A stretch of DNA of 37,721 nucleotides. Source: Gammaproteobacteria bacterium. Lineage in GTDB: Bacteria > Pseudomonadota > Gammaproteobacteria > Chromatiales > Chromatiaceae. The translations under genes and the position numbers were made by a program. Location: the NCBI GenBank assembly GCA_011390365.1, contig JAABSM010000032.1:1-37721 (forward strand), written 5' to 3'. Below the pieces are notes generated by a model, which saw nothing but the letters and a program-made list of their open reading frames with translations, was not told the DNA's origin and searched no databases. Numbering within the stretch: the first letter of the stretch is position 1; each line of letters opens with the position of its first letter. Positions 23,471-31,886 of this stretch are shown here, in pieces.

Positions 23471-23994
23471 GGGTCTATCTCGCCGGCTGGGATGTCTTTC
23501 TCGATGACGCCCGCGCCGCCATGGCGGGCAACGAGGCGCTGTGTCGCGAGTACGGCATCGAGCCCCTCAATCCGCTGGATAACGATACCGGGGAGGGGCC
23601 GGATCCCGCCGTGCTGCGCGCCAGCATCAACGCCGGCAATCTCGCCATGATCCGCCGCTGCGATGCGGTGATCGCCAACCTCAACCCCTTTCGCGGCTTC
23701 GAGCCGGACTCCGGCACCGTCTTCGAGTGCGGCTTCGCCTGCGCCCTGGAGATCCCGGTGTTCGGCTATATCGCCGACCTTCGCCCGCTGGTCGAGCGTT
23801 ATCGGGACTATGACCCGGCAACCCGGGAGCGCCAGGGGCGCATCGTCGACGGCGAGGGGCGGATGGTGGAGAATCTTGGCAACATCCACAACCTGATGCT
23901 GGAAGAGAATCTGCGCATCGTCGGCGGCGGTTTCGCCGAGGCGTTGGCGTGCATGTTGGCGGAGGTGGGGGAGGCGCGTATCTCCGTGGCTTGA
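23467..23994 (+). CDS. Nucleoside 2-deoxyribosyltransferase family protein
   Basis: A 175-residue protein. MRVYLAGWDVFLDD at the N-terminus, the NPLDND block, the DAVIANLNPFRGFEPDSGTVFECGFACAL signature (shown in part: Asp in the DSGT motif and Glu in FECGFA are the catalytic pair) and GNIHNLML are typical. These enzymes transfer deoxyribose between bases or cleave nucleoside monophosphates (as in Rcl/BlsM-like hydrolases). Overlap with the L,D-transpeptidase gene implies an operon, though no shared function is obvious. Confidence 0.88.
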   Translation: MRVYLAGWDVFLDDARAAMAGNEALCREYGIEPLNPLDNDTGEGPDPAVLRASINAGNLAMIRRCDAVIANLNPFRGFEPDSGTVFECGFACALEIPVFGYIADLRPLVERYRDYDPATRERQGRIVDGEGRMVENLGNIHNLMLEENLRIVGGGFAEALACMLAEVGEARISVA

Positions 23995-24025
23995 GCAAGC
24001 CAGGGCCAGGGAGGGCATCCCTGCC

Positions 24026-24090
24026 GCTGGATTCCGGCCTTTCCCCTGCCTTATCAGGGGCAGGCTATGGCCGGAATGACGGTAGCACGG
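24026..24090. repeat. REP-like hairpin downstream of the deoxyribosyltransferase gene
   Basis: ATTCCGGCC (24031-24039) pairs with GGCCGGAAT (24069-24077), enclosing a second stem CCCCTG/CAGGGG. It is the same family as the hairpin at 11405-11428 and may serve as a terminator between the convergent genes. Confidence 0.7.
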
Positions 24091-24133
24091 GGTATTTCGT
24101 CAGCACTTAACGCAGACAGAGCCTATTGAAAAT

Positions 24134-24167
24134 TCTCCGTGTGCTCGGTGTCTCCGCGGCGTTAATG
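24134..24167. repeat. Short CACGGAG-type repeat
   Basis: TTCTCCGTGTGCTCGGTG followed by TCTCCGCGG is the inverse of the element at 29802-29833 (CACGGAGGCGCGGAG then CACGGAGAA). Such units are common between genes in proteobacteria; function is unknown. Confidence 0.4.
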
Positions 24168-24188
24168 CCCTTTATCAGGTCAGGGGTG

Positions 24189-25541
24189 TCAGGCCATCTC
24201 GATGCGGTCGCGGCCGCCGTGCTTGGCGCAGTAGAGGGCCTCGTCGGCCTGGCGGACCAGGTCCTCCTCGGTTTCGGCGTCGCTGTCGGGATAGGCGATG
24301 CCGCCGATGCTGGCGGTGACCTCGATCTTCTGGTCGCCATCCTTGATCTCGCACTCCTTGATCATGCGGCGAATGCGCTCGGCGATGCCCAGGGTGTCGC
24401 TGGCGGAGGAACCGGGCAGCAGCGCCATGAACTCCTCGCCGCCGTATCGAATCAGGATATCCCCCTCGCGCATGGCGCTGCGCACCACCGCGCTGACCCG
24501 GCTCAACACCCGATCGCCGACGATGTGGCCATAGGTGTCATTGATGTTCTTGAAGTGGTCAAGGTCGATCATGAGGATACCCAGCGGCGTGTTGGAGCGC
24601 TCGGCGCGGGTGAACTCTTCGTGCAGGCGGGCGGCGCCGAAACGGCGGTTGTAGGCGCCGGTGAGCGGATCGATGGCGGCCATGCGCTGCAAGCGGTCGT
24701 GGGCCAGGGCGTTATTCAGGGCCAGCCCCAGCCCCTGCCGGAAAAGCCCCAGCAGCCATTCGGATTCGGGGCTGAACGGATGGCTACTGGCCAGCACCAC
24801 CACCGCCAGGCTGGTCTTCTTGAAGGCGACGGGCACCACCATGATCTCGCGCGGGCGCACATCCGCCAGCAATGCCTCCACCCGCACATCCTCGGGCAGC
24901 TCGATCTTGCGGCAGTCGCCGGTGCGCAGCGCCTCGCGGATATGGTCCGACTCCGCCAGCCGTTGCGGGTCCCGCAGGCCGTGACGGATGGCCACCTTCA
25001 GCTCGCCGGCGGCCTCTACCAGCAGTGCCCCCGCCTCGGCGTTGGTGTGGCGCATCAACTGGCGCAGCGCCATCTTGTTGAGGGTATCCAGGTCGAGCTC
25101 GGAGGAGAGGGTGTTGGCGAAGTCGCTGACCGCGGACTCGATCTCGTGGGAGCGGAACAGGGTCTCCACCAGGTCGTTGAAGGAGCCCGCCGCATCGCCG
25201 ATCTCATCATGGGAATCGACGGGGACGCGGCAGCGCTCTGGAGTACAGGCGGACCAGTCGCCGGTGTAGGTTGCCCCATGCAGGGTATCCTCGACCAGCC
25301 GCATGCGACTCGATAGCAGTTGCAGGCGTGGACGGATTACGGTGCGCGCCAGCAGATAGTTGGCGGCGCCGGCGATCAGGCCGGCGCACAGGGTGGCGAA
25401 GAAGAAGCGGGGTTGCAGCGCCTGTTCCGAAGAGATGCCCAGGGCGATGGTGAAAAACGGAAAACAGAGGGCGATGATCAGGCCGAAGGATACCATCCAG
25501 ATCGCGAGGTCGAGGAACACTTTTTTGGTGAGTCGTGGCAA
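24189..25541 (-). CDS. Membrane GAF/GGDEF diguanylate cyclase
   Basis: A 450-residue protein: two membrane helices (about 10-36 and 46-66), a HAMP-like linker with DEIGDAAGSFNDLV (about 112-125), a GAF domain (about 140-285) and a GGDEF domain. The active site GGEEF is at 367-371 and the inhibitory RxxD site R358-E-G-D361 is intact, so it should make c-di-GMP from two GTP and be product-inhibited. The segment between the two helices is short, so the signal is probably cytoplasmic and read by the GAF domain (inference). It is transcribed alone, convergent with the deoxyribosyltransferase gene. Confidence 0.94.
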   Translation of the reverse strand: MPRLTKKVFLDLAIWMVSFGLIIALCFPFFTIALGISSEQALQPRFFFATLCAGLIAGAANYLLARTVIRPRLQLLSSRMRLVEDTLHGATYTGDWSACTPERCRVPVDSHDEIGDAAGSFNDLVETLFRSHEIESAVSDFANTLSSELDLDTLNKMALRQLMRHTNAEAGALLVEAAGELKVAIRHGLRDPQRLAESDHIREALRTGDCRKIELPEDVRVEALLADVRPREIMVVPVAFKKTSLAVVVLASSHPFSPESEWLLGLFRQGLGLALNNALAHDRLQRMAAIDPLTGAYNRRFGAARLHEEFTRAERSNTPLGILMIDLDHFKNINDTYGHIVGDRVLSRVSAVVRSAMREGDILIRYGGEEFMALLPGSSASDTLGIAERIRRMIKECEIKDGDQKIEVTASIGGIAYPDSDAETEEDLVRQADEALYCAKHGGRDRIEMA

Positions 25542-25925
25542 CGGGGTTCTCCTTGCTTTTCATCCTGAATGGGGGCTTTGGATCCTGACGGGGCCGCCCT
25601 GATGCGTTCGTTCCGGAATGGGAATCCTTGCGTTTGCCGGTCCCCCTGATTTTTATTCTTCGCATCAATCCCGGCAGCGGAGGCCTTGCTGAGCGGGCGC
25701 GTCACGCGCGCGCCGCGCCGCCGATGGCCGTTGACCAAATGTAGGCTAATCGAAGTCTCGTCTCAAGTGATTTCTTGAGGCGGGATTCCGGCAACGGCGC
25801 CCCGAGGACCGCGCCCGCAACGGCTTCGTCTGAAAGCGAACAAGTGATATATTTCCGAGCATGTTGGTGTTGGCGTCAACTTTTCGCACGCCCGGCTGGG
25901 GACGATCCTATTCTCTCCGCGGCGC

Positions 25926-25955
25926 TGACTTGCCAGCCGGTGATTGCGCTACAAT
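25926..25955 (+). promoter_or_regulatory. Possible promoter for the TPR-ispE block
   Basis: TACAAT at 25950-25955 fits a -10 box; TGACTT at 25926-25931 is a weak -35 box 18 bases upstream. It is 82 bases before the TPR gene. The rest of the gap 25542-26037 shows one small hairpin (CTCAAG/CTTGAG, 25762-25779) and no supported gene. Confidence 0.35.
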
Positions 25956-26037
25956 ATGAACTTCTGAAGCGGCTTGACGTCGAAGCGTGAAGCCTTGGCC
26001 ACCTCAATTACAATCGATATGGAAAGCCTGACGATCC

Positions 26038-27816
26038 ATGACCATGCGTAGCCTGATCGCGATACTCTTCTCCGCAATCCTCCTCACCGTTACGGGGTGC
26101 GCCGGCCTTGTGGCGCCGTCGGCGGACCCCGCGACGGCTGAGGCCAGTGCGCAAACGGACCGCGCCGATGAGTCGGCCAAGGCGGGGGCGGCGCGCGAGG
26201 AACGGGCTACCGAGAAGGATGTTCGGGATTTTCTGACCAGCGACATGGTCTACGAGGCGCTGGCGGGGGAGCTGAGTCTTCAGCGCAAGCAGCTGGAAGT
26301 GGCCTATTCCCATCTCTACCGCGCCGCCGAGCTGGCGCGGGACGCCCAGGCCGCCGAGCGGGCGATGAAGGTGGCGATGATGGCCCAGGATCAGGCGGCG
26401 GCCCAGGCCGCCGGCGAGCTGTGGCTGGAGATTGAGCCGGATAACTTGCAGGCATTGCAATTGGCGACGGTGCTGGCGATGCGCGGCGACGACGATGCGC
26501 GGGTCCAGGATTACCTGGCGGCGATCATCGTCAAGGGCGATGCCGAGGAGCGGGACGGCTTCATCGATGCCATGTCCGCGACCCTGCAAGACAAGGATCA
26601 TGACAAGGCCGCGCAGGCGATGGGGCGGCTGGCGGAGTCCTATCCGCGGCGCGCCGAAGGCCCCTATACCCTGGCGCTGATGGCGAGCATGCGTGAGGAC
26701 TACGCCAGCGCCGAGGAGCAGGTGCGGCGCGCGCTGGAGATCGCGCCGGGGATGCCCCGCGCGGTGGGCCTGCTGGCGCGCATTCGCATCGCGCGGGACG
26801 ACAAGGAGGGGGCGCTGGAGATCCTGCGCCAAGGGGTGGAGGACGCTCCCGAGGAGGCCATGCTGCGCGCCTCCCTGGCGCGGATCCTGGTCGAGGAGGA
26901 GCGTATCGAAGAGGCCTACCAACAGTATCAGGCGCTGGTCGAGCTCAACCCCGACGATCACGACAGCCGCTTCGTGCTGGGGGTGCTGGCGCTGCAACTG
27001 GAGCGCCGGGATGAGGCGCGCCAGTGGTTCGAACAGCTTTATCAGCAGGGCGTCAAGCGCAATCAGGCGGCCTTCTATCTGGGCTGGCTGGCGGAAGAGG
27101 CGGACGAGGTCGAGCGCGCCATGGAGTGGTACACGCGGGTAGAGCAGGGCGAGACCCATGGCGATGCCCGCATGCGTGCCGCGCGTCTGATCGCCGATCA
27201 GGATCTGGAGGCGGCGCGGGAGATCCTGCAACGCCTGCGCGGCGGTGCGGCCAGCCGCGACGAGGAGCTGCGCATCATCCAGGTCGAGGCCAGTCTGCTC
27301 GCCGAGCATGCCGACAACGACGCGGTCTACGACTTCTACGCCAGGGCCCTGGAAACCTATCCCGGAGAGTCGGAGCTGCTCTACGCCCGGGCCATGTTCG
27401 CGGTCAGCGTGGACAATATCGCGATGCTGGAGGAGGACCTGCGGCGGATCCTCGAACAGGATCCCGATCACGCCGACGCCCTCAACGCCCTTGGCTACAC
27501 CCTTGCCGATCGCACCGAGCGGTTCGACGAGGCCTACCAGTACATCAAGCGCGCCCATGAACTCAATCCGGAATCGCCGGCGATTCTCGATAGCATGGGC
27601 TGGGTGCTCTATCGCCTCGGCAATCTGGAGGAGTCCCTGGAGTACCTGCGCCAGGCCTACGAACTCTCCGAGGATGCGGAGATCGCCTCCCACTATGGCG
27701 AGGTGCTGTGGTTCAGCGGCGACAAGGCGATGGCCCGAGAGGTGTGGGAGAAGGCCAGGGAGGCGGAGCCGGAGAGCGACTACCTGCGCAAGACCCTGGA
27801 GCGCATCGATCCCTGA
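26038..27816 (+). CDS. TPR-repeat lipoprotein
   Basis: A 592-residue protein with a lipoprotein signal (LFSAILLTVTGC, lipidated Cys21), an Ala/Asp/Glu-rich linker to about residue 55, and many tetratricopeptide repeats to the end, the clearest being LNPDDHDSRFVLGVLALQ, DPDHADALNALGYTLADR and NPESPAILDSMGWVLYRL. TPR arrays hold protein partners together; this one probably sits at the inner face of the outer membrane. In related genomes a similar TPR gene lies before lolB and ispE; here ispE follows after 3 bases and lolB is missing. The second ATG at 26044 is an alternative start. Confidence 0.88.
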   Translation: MTMRSLIAILFSAILLTVTGCAGLVAPSADPATAEASAQTDRADESAKAGAAREERATEKDVRDFLTSDMVYEALAGELSLQRKQLEVAYSHLYRAAELARDAQAAERAMKVAMMAQDQAAAQAAGELWLEIEPDNLQALQLATVLAMRGDDDARVQDYLAAIIVKGDAEERDGFIDAMSATLQDKDHDKAAQAMGRLAESYPRRAEGPYTLALMASMREDYASAEEQVRRALEIAPGMPRAVGLLARIRIARDDKEGALEILRQGVEDAPEEAMLRASLARILVEEERIEEAYQQYQALVELNPDDHDSRFVLGVLALQLERRDEARQWFEQLYQQGVKRNQAAFYLGWLAEEADEVERAMEWYTRVEQGETHGDARMRAARLIADQDLEAAREILQRLRGGAASRDEELRIIQVEASLLAEHADNDAVYDFYARALETYPGESELLYARAMFAVSVDNIAMLEEDLRRILEQDPDHADALNALGYTLADRTERFDEAYQYIKRAHELNPESPAILDSMGWVLYRLGNLEESLEYLRQAYELSEDAEIASHYGEVLWFSGDKAMAREVWEKAREAEPESDYLRKTLERIDP

Positions 27817-27819
27817 GCC

Positions 27820-28659
27820 ATGGGGGATGCCGCATACTGGCCGGCACCGGCCAAGCTGAATCTGATGCTGCGCGTCGTCGGGCGGCGCGACGACGGCTAC
27901 CACCTGTTGCAGACCGTCTTCCAGTTCCTGGAGATCCACGATCGCCTCGCCTACCGCCTCCGCGATGACGGGGAGATTCGCCGGTTGCGCGAACTGGCCG
28001 GAACCGATCCGGATCAGGACCTCACCCTGCGCGCCGCGAGGCTGCTGCGAGAACATTGCGGGACCCGCCGAGGCGTGGAGATCGACCTCGACAAGCGCCT
28101 GCCCATGGGCGGCGGACTGGGCGGCGGCAGTTCCGATGCCGCGACTACCCTGGTCGCCCTCAACCGGCTGTGGGGATGCGGTCTGGATCGCGACGAGCTG
28201 GCCCGACTCGGTCTCCGACTGGGGGCCGATGTGCCGGTGTTCGTTTACGGCCATGCGGCCTGGGGCGAGGGGGTGGGCGAGCACCTGCAAGCGATCGTCC
28301 TCCCCGAATCCTGGTATCTGCTCCTCTTCCCCGGCTGTCATGTCTCCACCGCGGAGATTTTTCGTCATCCCGAATTGACACGCAACTCAACTCCGGTCAA
28401 AATATCGGACTTCTTTTCCGGCGACGAGCGGAACGACTGCGAACCCCTGGTCAGGCGTCTCTACCCTCGGGTCGACGCGGCCATGGCCGGTCTGGGCCAG
28501 ATCGCCAGGGCGCGCCTGACCGGAACCGGCGCGACCGTATTCGCCGCCTTCGACACCCGCGAAGCCGCCCACGGGGCGCTGCACGAAATGCCCGCGGAGT
28601 ATCACGGCGTGGTGACGCGAGGCGTCAATCGCTCGCCGCTTTTCGACCGGAATCGATGA
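27820..28659 (+). CDS. ispE: 4-diphosphocytidyl-2-C-methyl-D-erythritol kinase
   Basis: Phosphorylates CDP-methylerythritol in the non-mevalonate isoprenoid pathway. The 279-residue GHMP kinase has PAPAKLNLMLRVVGRRDDGYH at the N-terminus (trimmed: AKLNL and DGYH are the key blocks), the ATP loop PMGGGLGGGSSDAA, LGADVPVFVYG and the C-terminal LTGTGATVFAAF. It begins 3 bases after the TPR gene and is followed 5 bases later by tRNA-Gln, the usual gammaproteobacterial order. Confidence 0.97.
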   Translation: MGDAAYWPAPAKLNLMLRVVGRRDDGYHLLQTVFQFLEIHDRLAYRLRDDGEIRRLRELAGTDPDQDLTLRAARLLREHCGTRRGVEIDLDKRLPMGGGLGGGSSDAATTLVALNRLWGCGLDRDELARLGLRLGADVPVFVYGHAAWGEGVGEHLQAIVLPESWYLLLFPGCHVSTAEIFRHPELTRNSTPVKISDFFSGDERNDCEPLVRRLYPRVDAAMAGLGQIARARLTGTGATVFAAFDTREAAHGALHEMPAEYHGVVTRGVNRSPLFDRNR

Positions 28660-28664
28660 ACATT

Positions 28665-28739
28665 TGGGGCGTCGCCAAGCGGTAAGGCACAGGGTTTTGA
28701 TCCCTGCATACCCAGGTTCGAATCCTGGCGCCCCAGCCA
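28665..28739 (+). tRNA. tRNA-Gln (anticodon UUG)
   Basis: A 75-base cloverleaf with acceptor arms TGGGGCG and CGCCCCA, encoded CCA end, anticodon stem CAGGG/CCCTG around TTTTGAT (anticodon TTG) and T arm CCAGG-TTCGAAT-CCTGG. The position between ispE and prs is conserved in gammaproteobacteria. Confidence 0.97.
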
Positions 28740-28791
28740 TACAACCCCCATGGCCCTCAGCGGTCGCACCCAACCTGTTCGGAGCCAAGCC

Positions 28792-29745
28792 GTGGCAGCT
28801 ACCGGCATGATGGTATTTTCGGGAAACTCCAATCCCGAACTCGTCAGCGAGATCCAGGAACGTCTCTGCATCCCCCCCGGCAATGCCGTGGTGGGGCAGT
28901 TCAGCGACGGCGAAGTGATGGCGGAGATCCGCGAAAGCGCCCGCGGGCGGGATGTCTTCGTGGTCCAGTCTACCTGTCAGCCCACCAATGACAACCTGAT
29001 GGAGCTGCTGGTGATCATGGACGCCCTGCGCTGGGCCTCAGCCAAGCGCATCACCGCGGTGATTCCCTACTTCGGCTACGCCCGTCAGGATCGCCGTCCC
29101 CGTTCCTCCCGGGTGCCCATCACCGCGCGCCTGGTGGCCAAGCAGATCGCCGCCGCCGGCGCCGATCGGGTCGTCACCGTGGATCTTCATGCCGACCAGA
29201 TCCAGGGCTTTTTCGACATCCCCGTGGATAACATCTACGGCCTGCCCAACCTGCTCGGCGACGTCTGGAAGCAGACCTACGACGACCCCATGGTGGTGTC
29301 GCCGGACGTCGGCGGCGTGGTGCGCGCGCGGGCGCTGGCCAAACTGCTGGACGACGCGGATCTGGCGATCATCGACAAGCGCCGTCCCAAGGCCAACGAG
29401 GCGCGGGTGATGAACATCATTGGTGACGTGGAGGATCGCACCTGCATCCTCATCGACGACCTGGTCGATACCGCCGGCACCCTGTGCAAGGCCGCCGCGG
29501 CGCTCAAGGAACATGGCGCCAGGATGGTGGTGGCCCACTGTACCCACCCGGTGCTCTCCGGGCCGGCGGTGGAGAACATCAGCAACTCCCATCTCGATGA
29601 ACTGGTGGTCTCCAATACCATCCCGCTCAAGCCCGAGGCGGCGGCCTGCGGCAAGATCCGGCAGATCAGCATCGCCGACCTGCTGGCCGAGACCATGCGC
29701 CGTATCCACAACGACGAATCGGTAAATTCCCTGTTCATGGATTGA
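28792..29745 (+). CDS. prs: Ribose-phosphate pyrophosphokinase (PRPP synthetase)
   Basis: Makes phosphoribosyl pyrophosphate from ribose 5-phosphate and ATP for nucleotide, His and Trp synthesis. Family blocks: [44 protein letters not shown] (in part), [37 protein letters not shown] (in part), and the PRPP loop [13 protein letters not shown] chose GTG 28792, preceded by CGGAGCC, giving 317 residues, close to the usual 315. ATG 28750 would add 14 unlike residues and crowd the tRNA end; ATG 28807 is a further option. Confidence 0.93.
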   Translation: MAATGMMVFSGNSNPELVSEIQERLCIPPGNAVVGQFSDGEVMAEIRESARGRDVFVVQSTCQPTNDNLMELLVIMDALRWASAKRITAVIPYFGYARQDRRPRSSRVPITARLVAKQIAAAGADRVVTVDLHADQIQGFFDIPVDNIYGLPNLLGDVWKQTYDDPMVVSPDVGGVVRARALAKLLDDADLAIIDKRRPKANEARVMNIIGDVEDRTCILIDDLVDTAGTLCKAAAALKEHGARMVVAHCTHPVLSGPAVENISNSHLDELVVSNTIPLKPEAAACGKIRQISIADLLAETMRRIHNDESVNSLFMD

Positions 29746-29801
29746 GCGGCGAACGAGCCCGAAGCGGGCAGGGTTTCCGAGTACCGTTATTATCCTCACG
29801 G

Positions 29802-29833
29802 AGGCGCGGAGCGCACGGAGAAAACTCTCGTTG
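29802..29833. repeat. Short CACGGAG-type repeat
   Basis: CACGGAGGCGCGGAG followed by CACGGAGAA, between prs and rplY; inverse relative at 24134-24167. Confidence 0.35.
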
Positions 29834-29982
29834 ATCTCAGCGCCTTCGTGAAAGTTTTGGCATTTGGCGGTACCACGAAGGCGTACGCGAGGTGGTAGGC
29901 GCCACGGAATTTACACCGACACCGTCGTCCTGGTCGCGGGGCGGCGGTGTTTTTACCTCAACCAAGTGATTTGGAGAAAATC

Positions 29983-30594
29983 ATGCAAGAAACCTTTGAA
30001 GTTATCGCCGAAGCGCGTAGTGACACGGGTAAGGGTGCGAGCCGCCGCCTGCGTCGCACGGGCAAGATACCGGCGATCGTATACGGCGCCCACAAGGAGC
30101 CTGCGATGATTCAGCTGGTCCACAGCGAGATGCTGCTGCACCTGCAACACGAGGCCTTCTACTCCCACATCCTCGAACTCAAGGTGGATGGCGGAGCCCA
30201 GCAGGTGATCCTCAAGGACTTGCAGCGTCACCCGGCCAAGCCATTCATCATGCATGTCGACTTTCTGCGCGTCAGCGCCGACGAGAAGCTCAAGACCCAT
30301 GTCCCGCTCCACTTCATGAATGAAGAGAAGTGCGCCGGCGTCAAACACGGCGGCATCGTCTCCCACAACCTGACCGACGTGGAAGTGACCTGCCTGCCCA
30401 AGGACCTGCCGGAGTTCATCGAGGTCGACATGACCGACCTCGACGTCGGCGATATCGTCCACCTCTCCGACCTCAAGCTGCCGCAAGGGGTCGAGATCGT
30501 CGCCCTGCTCGCCGGTCCCGAGCACGACGTGCCCGTCACCACCATCCACGGCAAGAGCGCCGGCGCGGAAGAGGGCGAAGGCGAGGGGGAGTGA
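29983..30594 (+). CDS. rplY: 50S ribosomal protein L25/general stress protein Ctc
   Basis: Binds 5S rRNA in the large ribosomal subunit. The 203-residue long (TL5/Ctc) form has an N-terminal L25 domain (RSDTGKGASRRLRRTGKIPAIVYG) and a C-terminal beta domain (PEFIEVDMTDLDVGDIVHLSDL in part), then a Glu/Gly-rich tail. ATG 29983 is preceded by GGAGAAAATC; the frame opens at 29947 but that start gives unlike residues. The usual next genes pth and ychF are absent; a terminator follows at once. Confidence 0.96.
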   Translation: MQETFEVIAEARSDTGKGASRRLRRTGKIPAIVYGAHKEPAMIQLVHSEMLLHLQHEAFYSHILELKVDGGAQQVILKDLQRHPAKPFIMHVDFLRVSADEKLKTHVPLHFMNEEKCAGVKHGGIVSHNLTDVEVTCLPKDLPEFIEVDMTDLDVGDIVHLSDLKLPQGVEIVALLAGPEHDVPVTTIHGKSAGAEEGEGEGE

Positions 30595-30618
30595 TCCGTT
30601 CCTTGTCATCCGCCTGAC

Positions 30619-30653
30619 AAAGGCGGCCGCCCCAAGGGGCGGTCGCCTTTTTT
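30619..30653 (+). terminator. Rho-independent terminator after rplY
   Basis: AAGGCGGCCGCCCC pairs with GGGGCGGTCGCCTT around AA, with one G-T pair, and runs into a T tract (TTTTTT at 30648-30653). It is the strongest terminator in the window and ends the TPR-ispE-prs-rplY block. Confidence 0.92.
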
Positions 30654-30803
30654 ATGCGTGGTAGCGGGCCATGACCTCCTCCAGGCGCCCGGTCGGGCGA
30701 AGCCTTTGACCTTCCGCACGAATGACCATCACAGGAGCTATCGACCATGTCCGAGCTGTTCGTCAGACTCAAGGGATGGCGGGCGCCTCCGTGAGCGGGG
30801 TTG

Positions 30804-31883
30804 TCAGGGATTGCCGGGGCCCCTGCGCGGCATCAGCAGGGTGTAGTCCAGGTCGAGGACGAGGTTGGGGTGGTAGACCTGGCGGCCGTCCTTGTCGATC
30901 TTGGCGTCGGCCAGTTGCTGGGTCTCCATATCCTTGACGCCAAGGGTGCGAACCCGCAGGGCCCCCAGGTCGCCGCGCCCCGGGATCTCCCATCGTTCGA
31001 CGATCTCGCTCCAGGTGTAGAAGGTGTTGCCCGCGAAGGACGGGTTGCAGTGGCTGCCGCCGTTGATGGCGGCGATGCCAAGGCTGTTGGCGAGGCCGTT
31101 GAAGGAGAGGGCGCGGCACAGCGAGATGACGTGGCCGCCGTACATCAGTCTGCGGCCGAAGCGGGAGGGCTTCATCATCAGCTCTTCAAAATGGAGTCGT
31201 GCATTGTTCTGGTAGAGGCGGGTCGCCAGGGTGTGGTCGCTCTCATCGACGGTCATGCCGTTGATGTGATCGATTCGCTCGCCCGGCTGGTAGTCTTCCC
31301 ACAGGTGCTTCGAACCCGTCCAGGCGGTATCGTAGGCGCTGGCGTCCAGCCCCGCGGGGATGGGCAGCTGCTCGGGGGCGACATGGGACGGGAGTTCGGG
31401 GATATGCGGCTCGGGCGCGGGGCTTTCCGGCGAGCGCTTGTGGACCATCACCCAGCGCGCCCAGGTCAGTACCGCTTCGCCGGACTGGTTGTAGCTGGTG
31501 GAGCGGACGTAGACGTTGCCGTTCTTGCCGCTGGAGTTCTGCTTGAGACCGATCACCTCGCTTTCCGACTGAAGCGTGTCGCCGGCATACACGGGTTGCA
31601 GGAAACGGACATCCGCATAGCCGAGATTGGCGAGGGCATTGAAGGAGATGTCGTTGACCGTCTTGCCAAAGGCGATGTGGAAGGCTAGCAGTTCGTCAAG
31701 GGGACGATCCCGTAATCCGAGGGCGCGGGCGACCGGGGTCGCGCTGGAGACGGGAAAGCGACTGCCGGTGAGGGCGGTGTAGAGCGACGCGTCGCCGTCG
31801 GTGACGGTGCGGGGGGTGCCGTGGACCAGCCGTTGTCCCAGGCTGAAGTCCTCGAAAAAGTTTCCGGTGGAGAGTTTGGACAT
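30804..31883 (-). CDS. mch: Mesaconyl-CoA hydratase (MaoC-like, Mch)
   Basis: A 359-residue double hot-dog enoyl-CoA hydratase. The N-terminal blocks GNFFEDF, GTPRTVTDGDASLYTALTGSR (in part), FHIAFGKTVNDISFNALANLGYA (in part), VYVRSTSYNQSGE and WARWVMVHKR are those of Mch from the ethylmalonyl-CoA pathway and the 3-hydroxypropionate bicycle, which interconverts beta-methylmalyl-CoA and mesaconyl-C1-CoA. The second half carries the FGRRLMYGGHVISL block. Its ribosome site GAGGAG is formed by the last codons of the upstream lyase (stop 4 bases away), so it is translationally coupled. It is the last gene of the four-gene operon. A close relative acting on itaconyl- or citramalyl-CoA cannot be excluded. 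Confidence 0.9.
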   Translation of the reverse strand: MSKLSTGNFFEDFSLGQRLVHGTPRTVTDGDASLYTALTGSRFPVSSATPVARALGLRDRPLDELLAFHIAFGKTVNDISFNALANLGYADVRFLQPVYAGDTLQSESEVIGLKQNSSGKNGNVYVRSTSYNQSGEAVLTWARWVMVHKRSPESPAPEPHIPELPSHVAPEQLPIPAGLDASAYDTAWTGSKHLWEDYQPGERIDHINGMTVDESDHTLATRLYQNNARLHFEELMMKPSRFGRRLMYGGHVISLCRALSFNGLANSLGIAAINGGSHCNPSFAGNTFYTWSEIVERWEIPGRGDLGALRVRTLGVKDMETQQLADAKIDKDGRQVYHPNLVLDLDYTLLMPRRGPGNP

Positions 31884-31886
31884 GGT

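Noticed and set aside
25775-25990. 71-codon frame upstream of the TPR gene
   Set aside because: No ribosome site; overlaps the likely promoter; no recognisable protein features.
26008-28368. Minus-strand frame of 786 codons
   Set aside because: Antisense to the TPR and ispE genes; composition is that of a shadow frame.
30747-30794. 15-codon frame (MSELFVRLKG) after GGAG, between rplY and mch
   Set aside because: Too short to support; may be a remnant of a gene start, but nothing downstream continues it.
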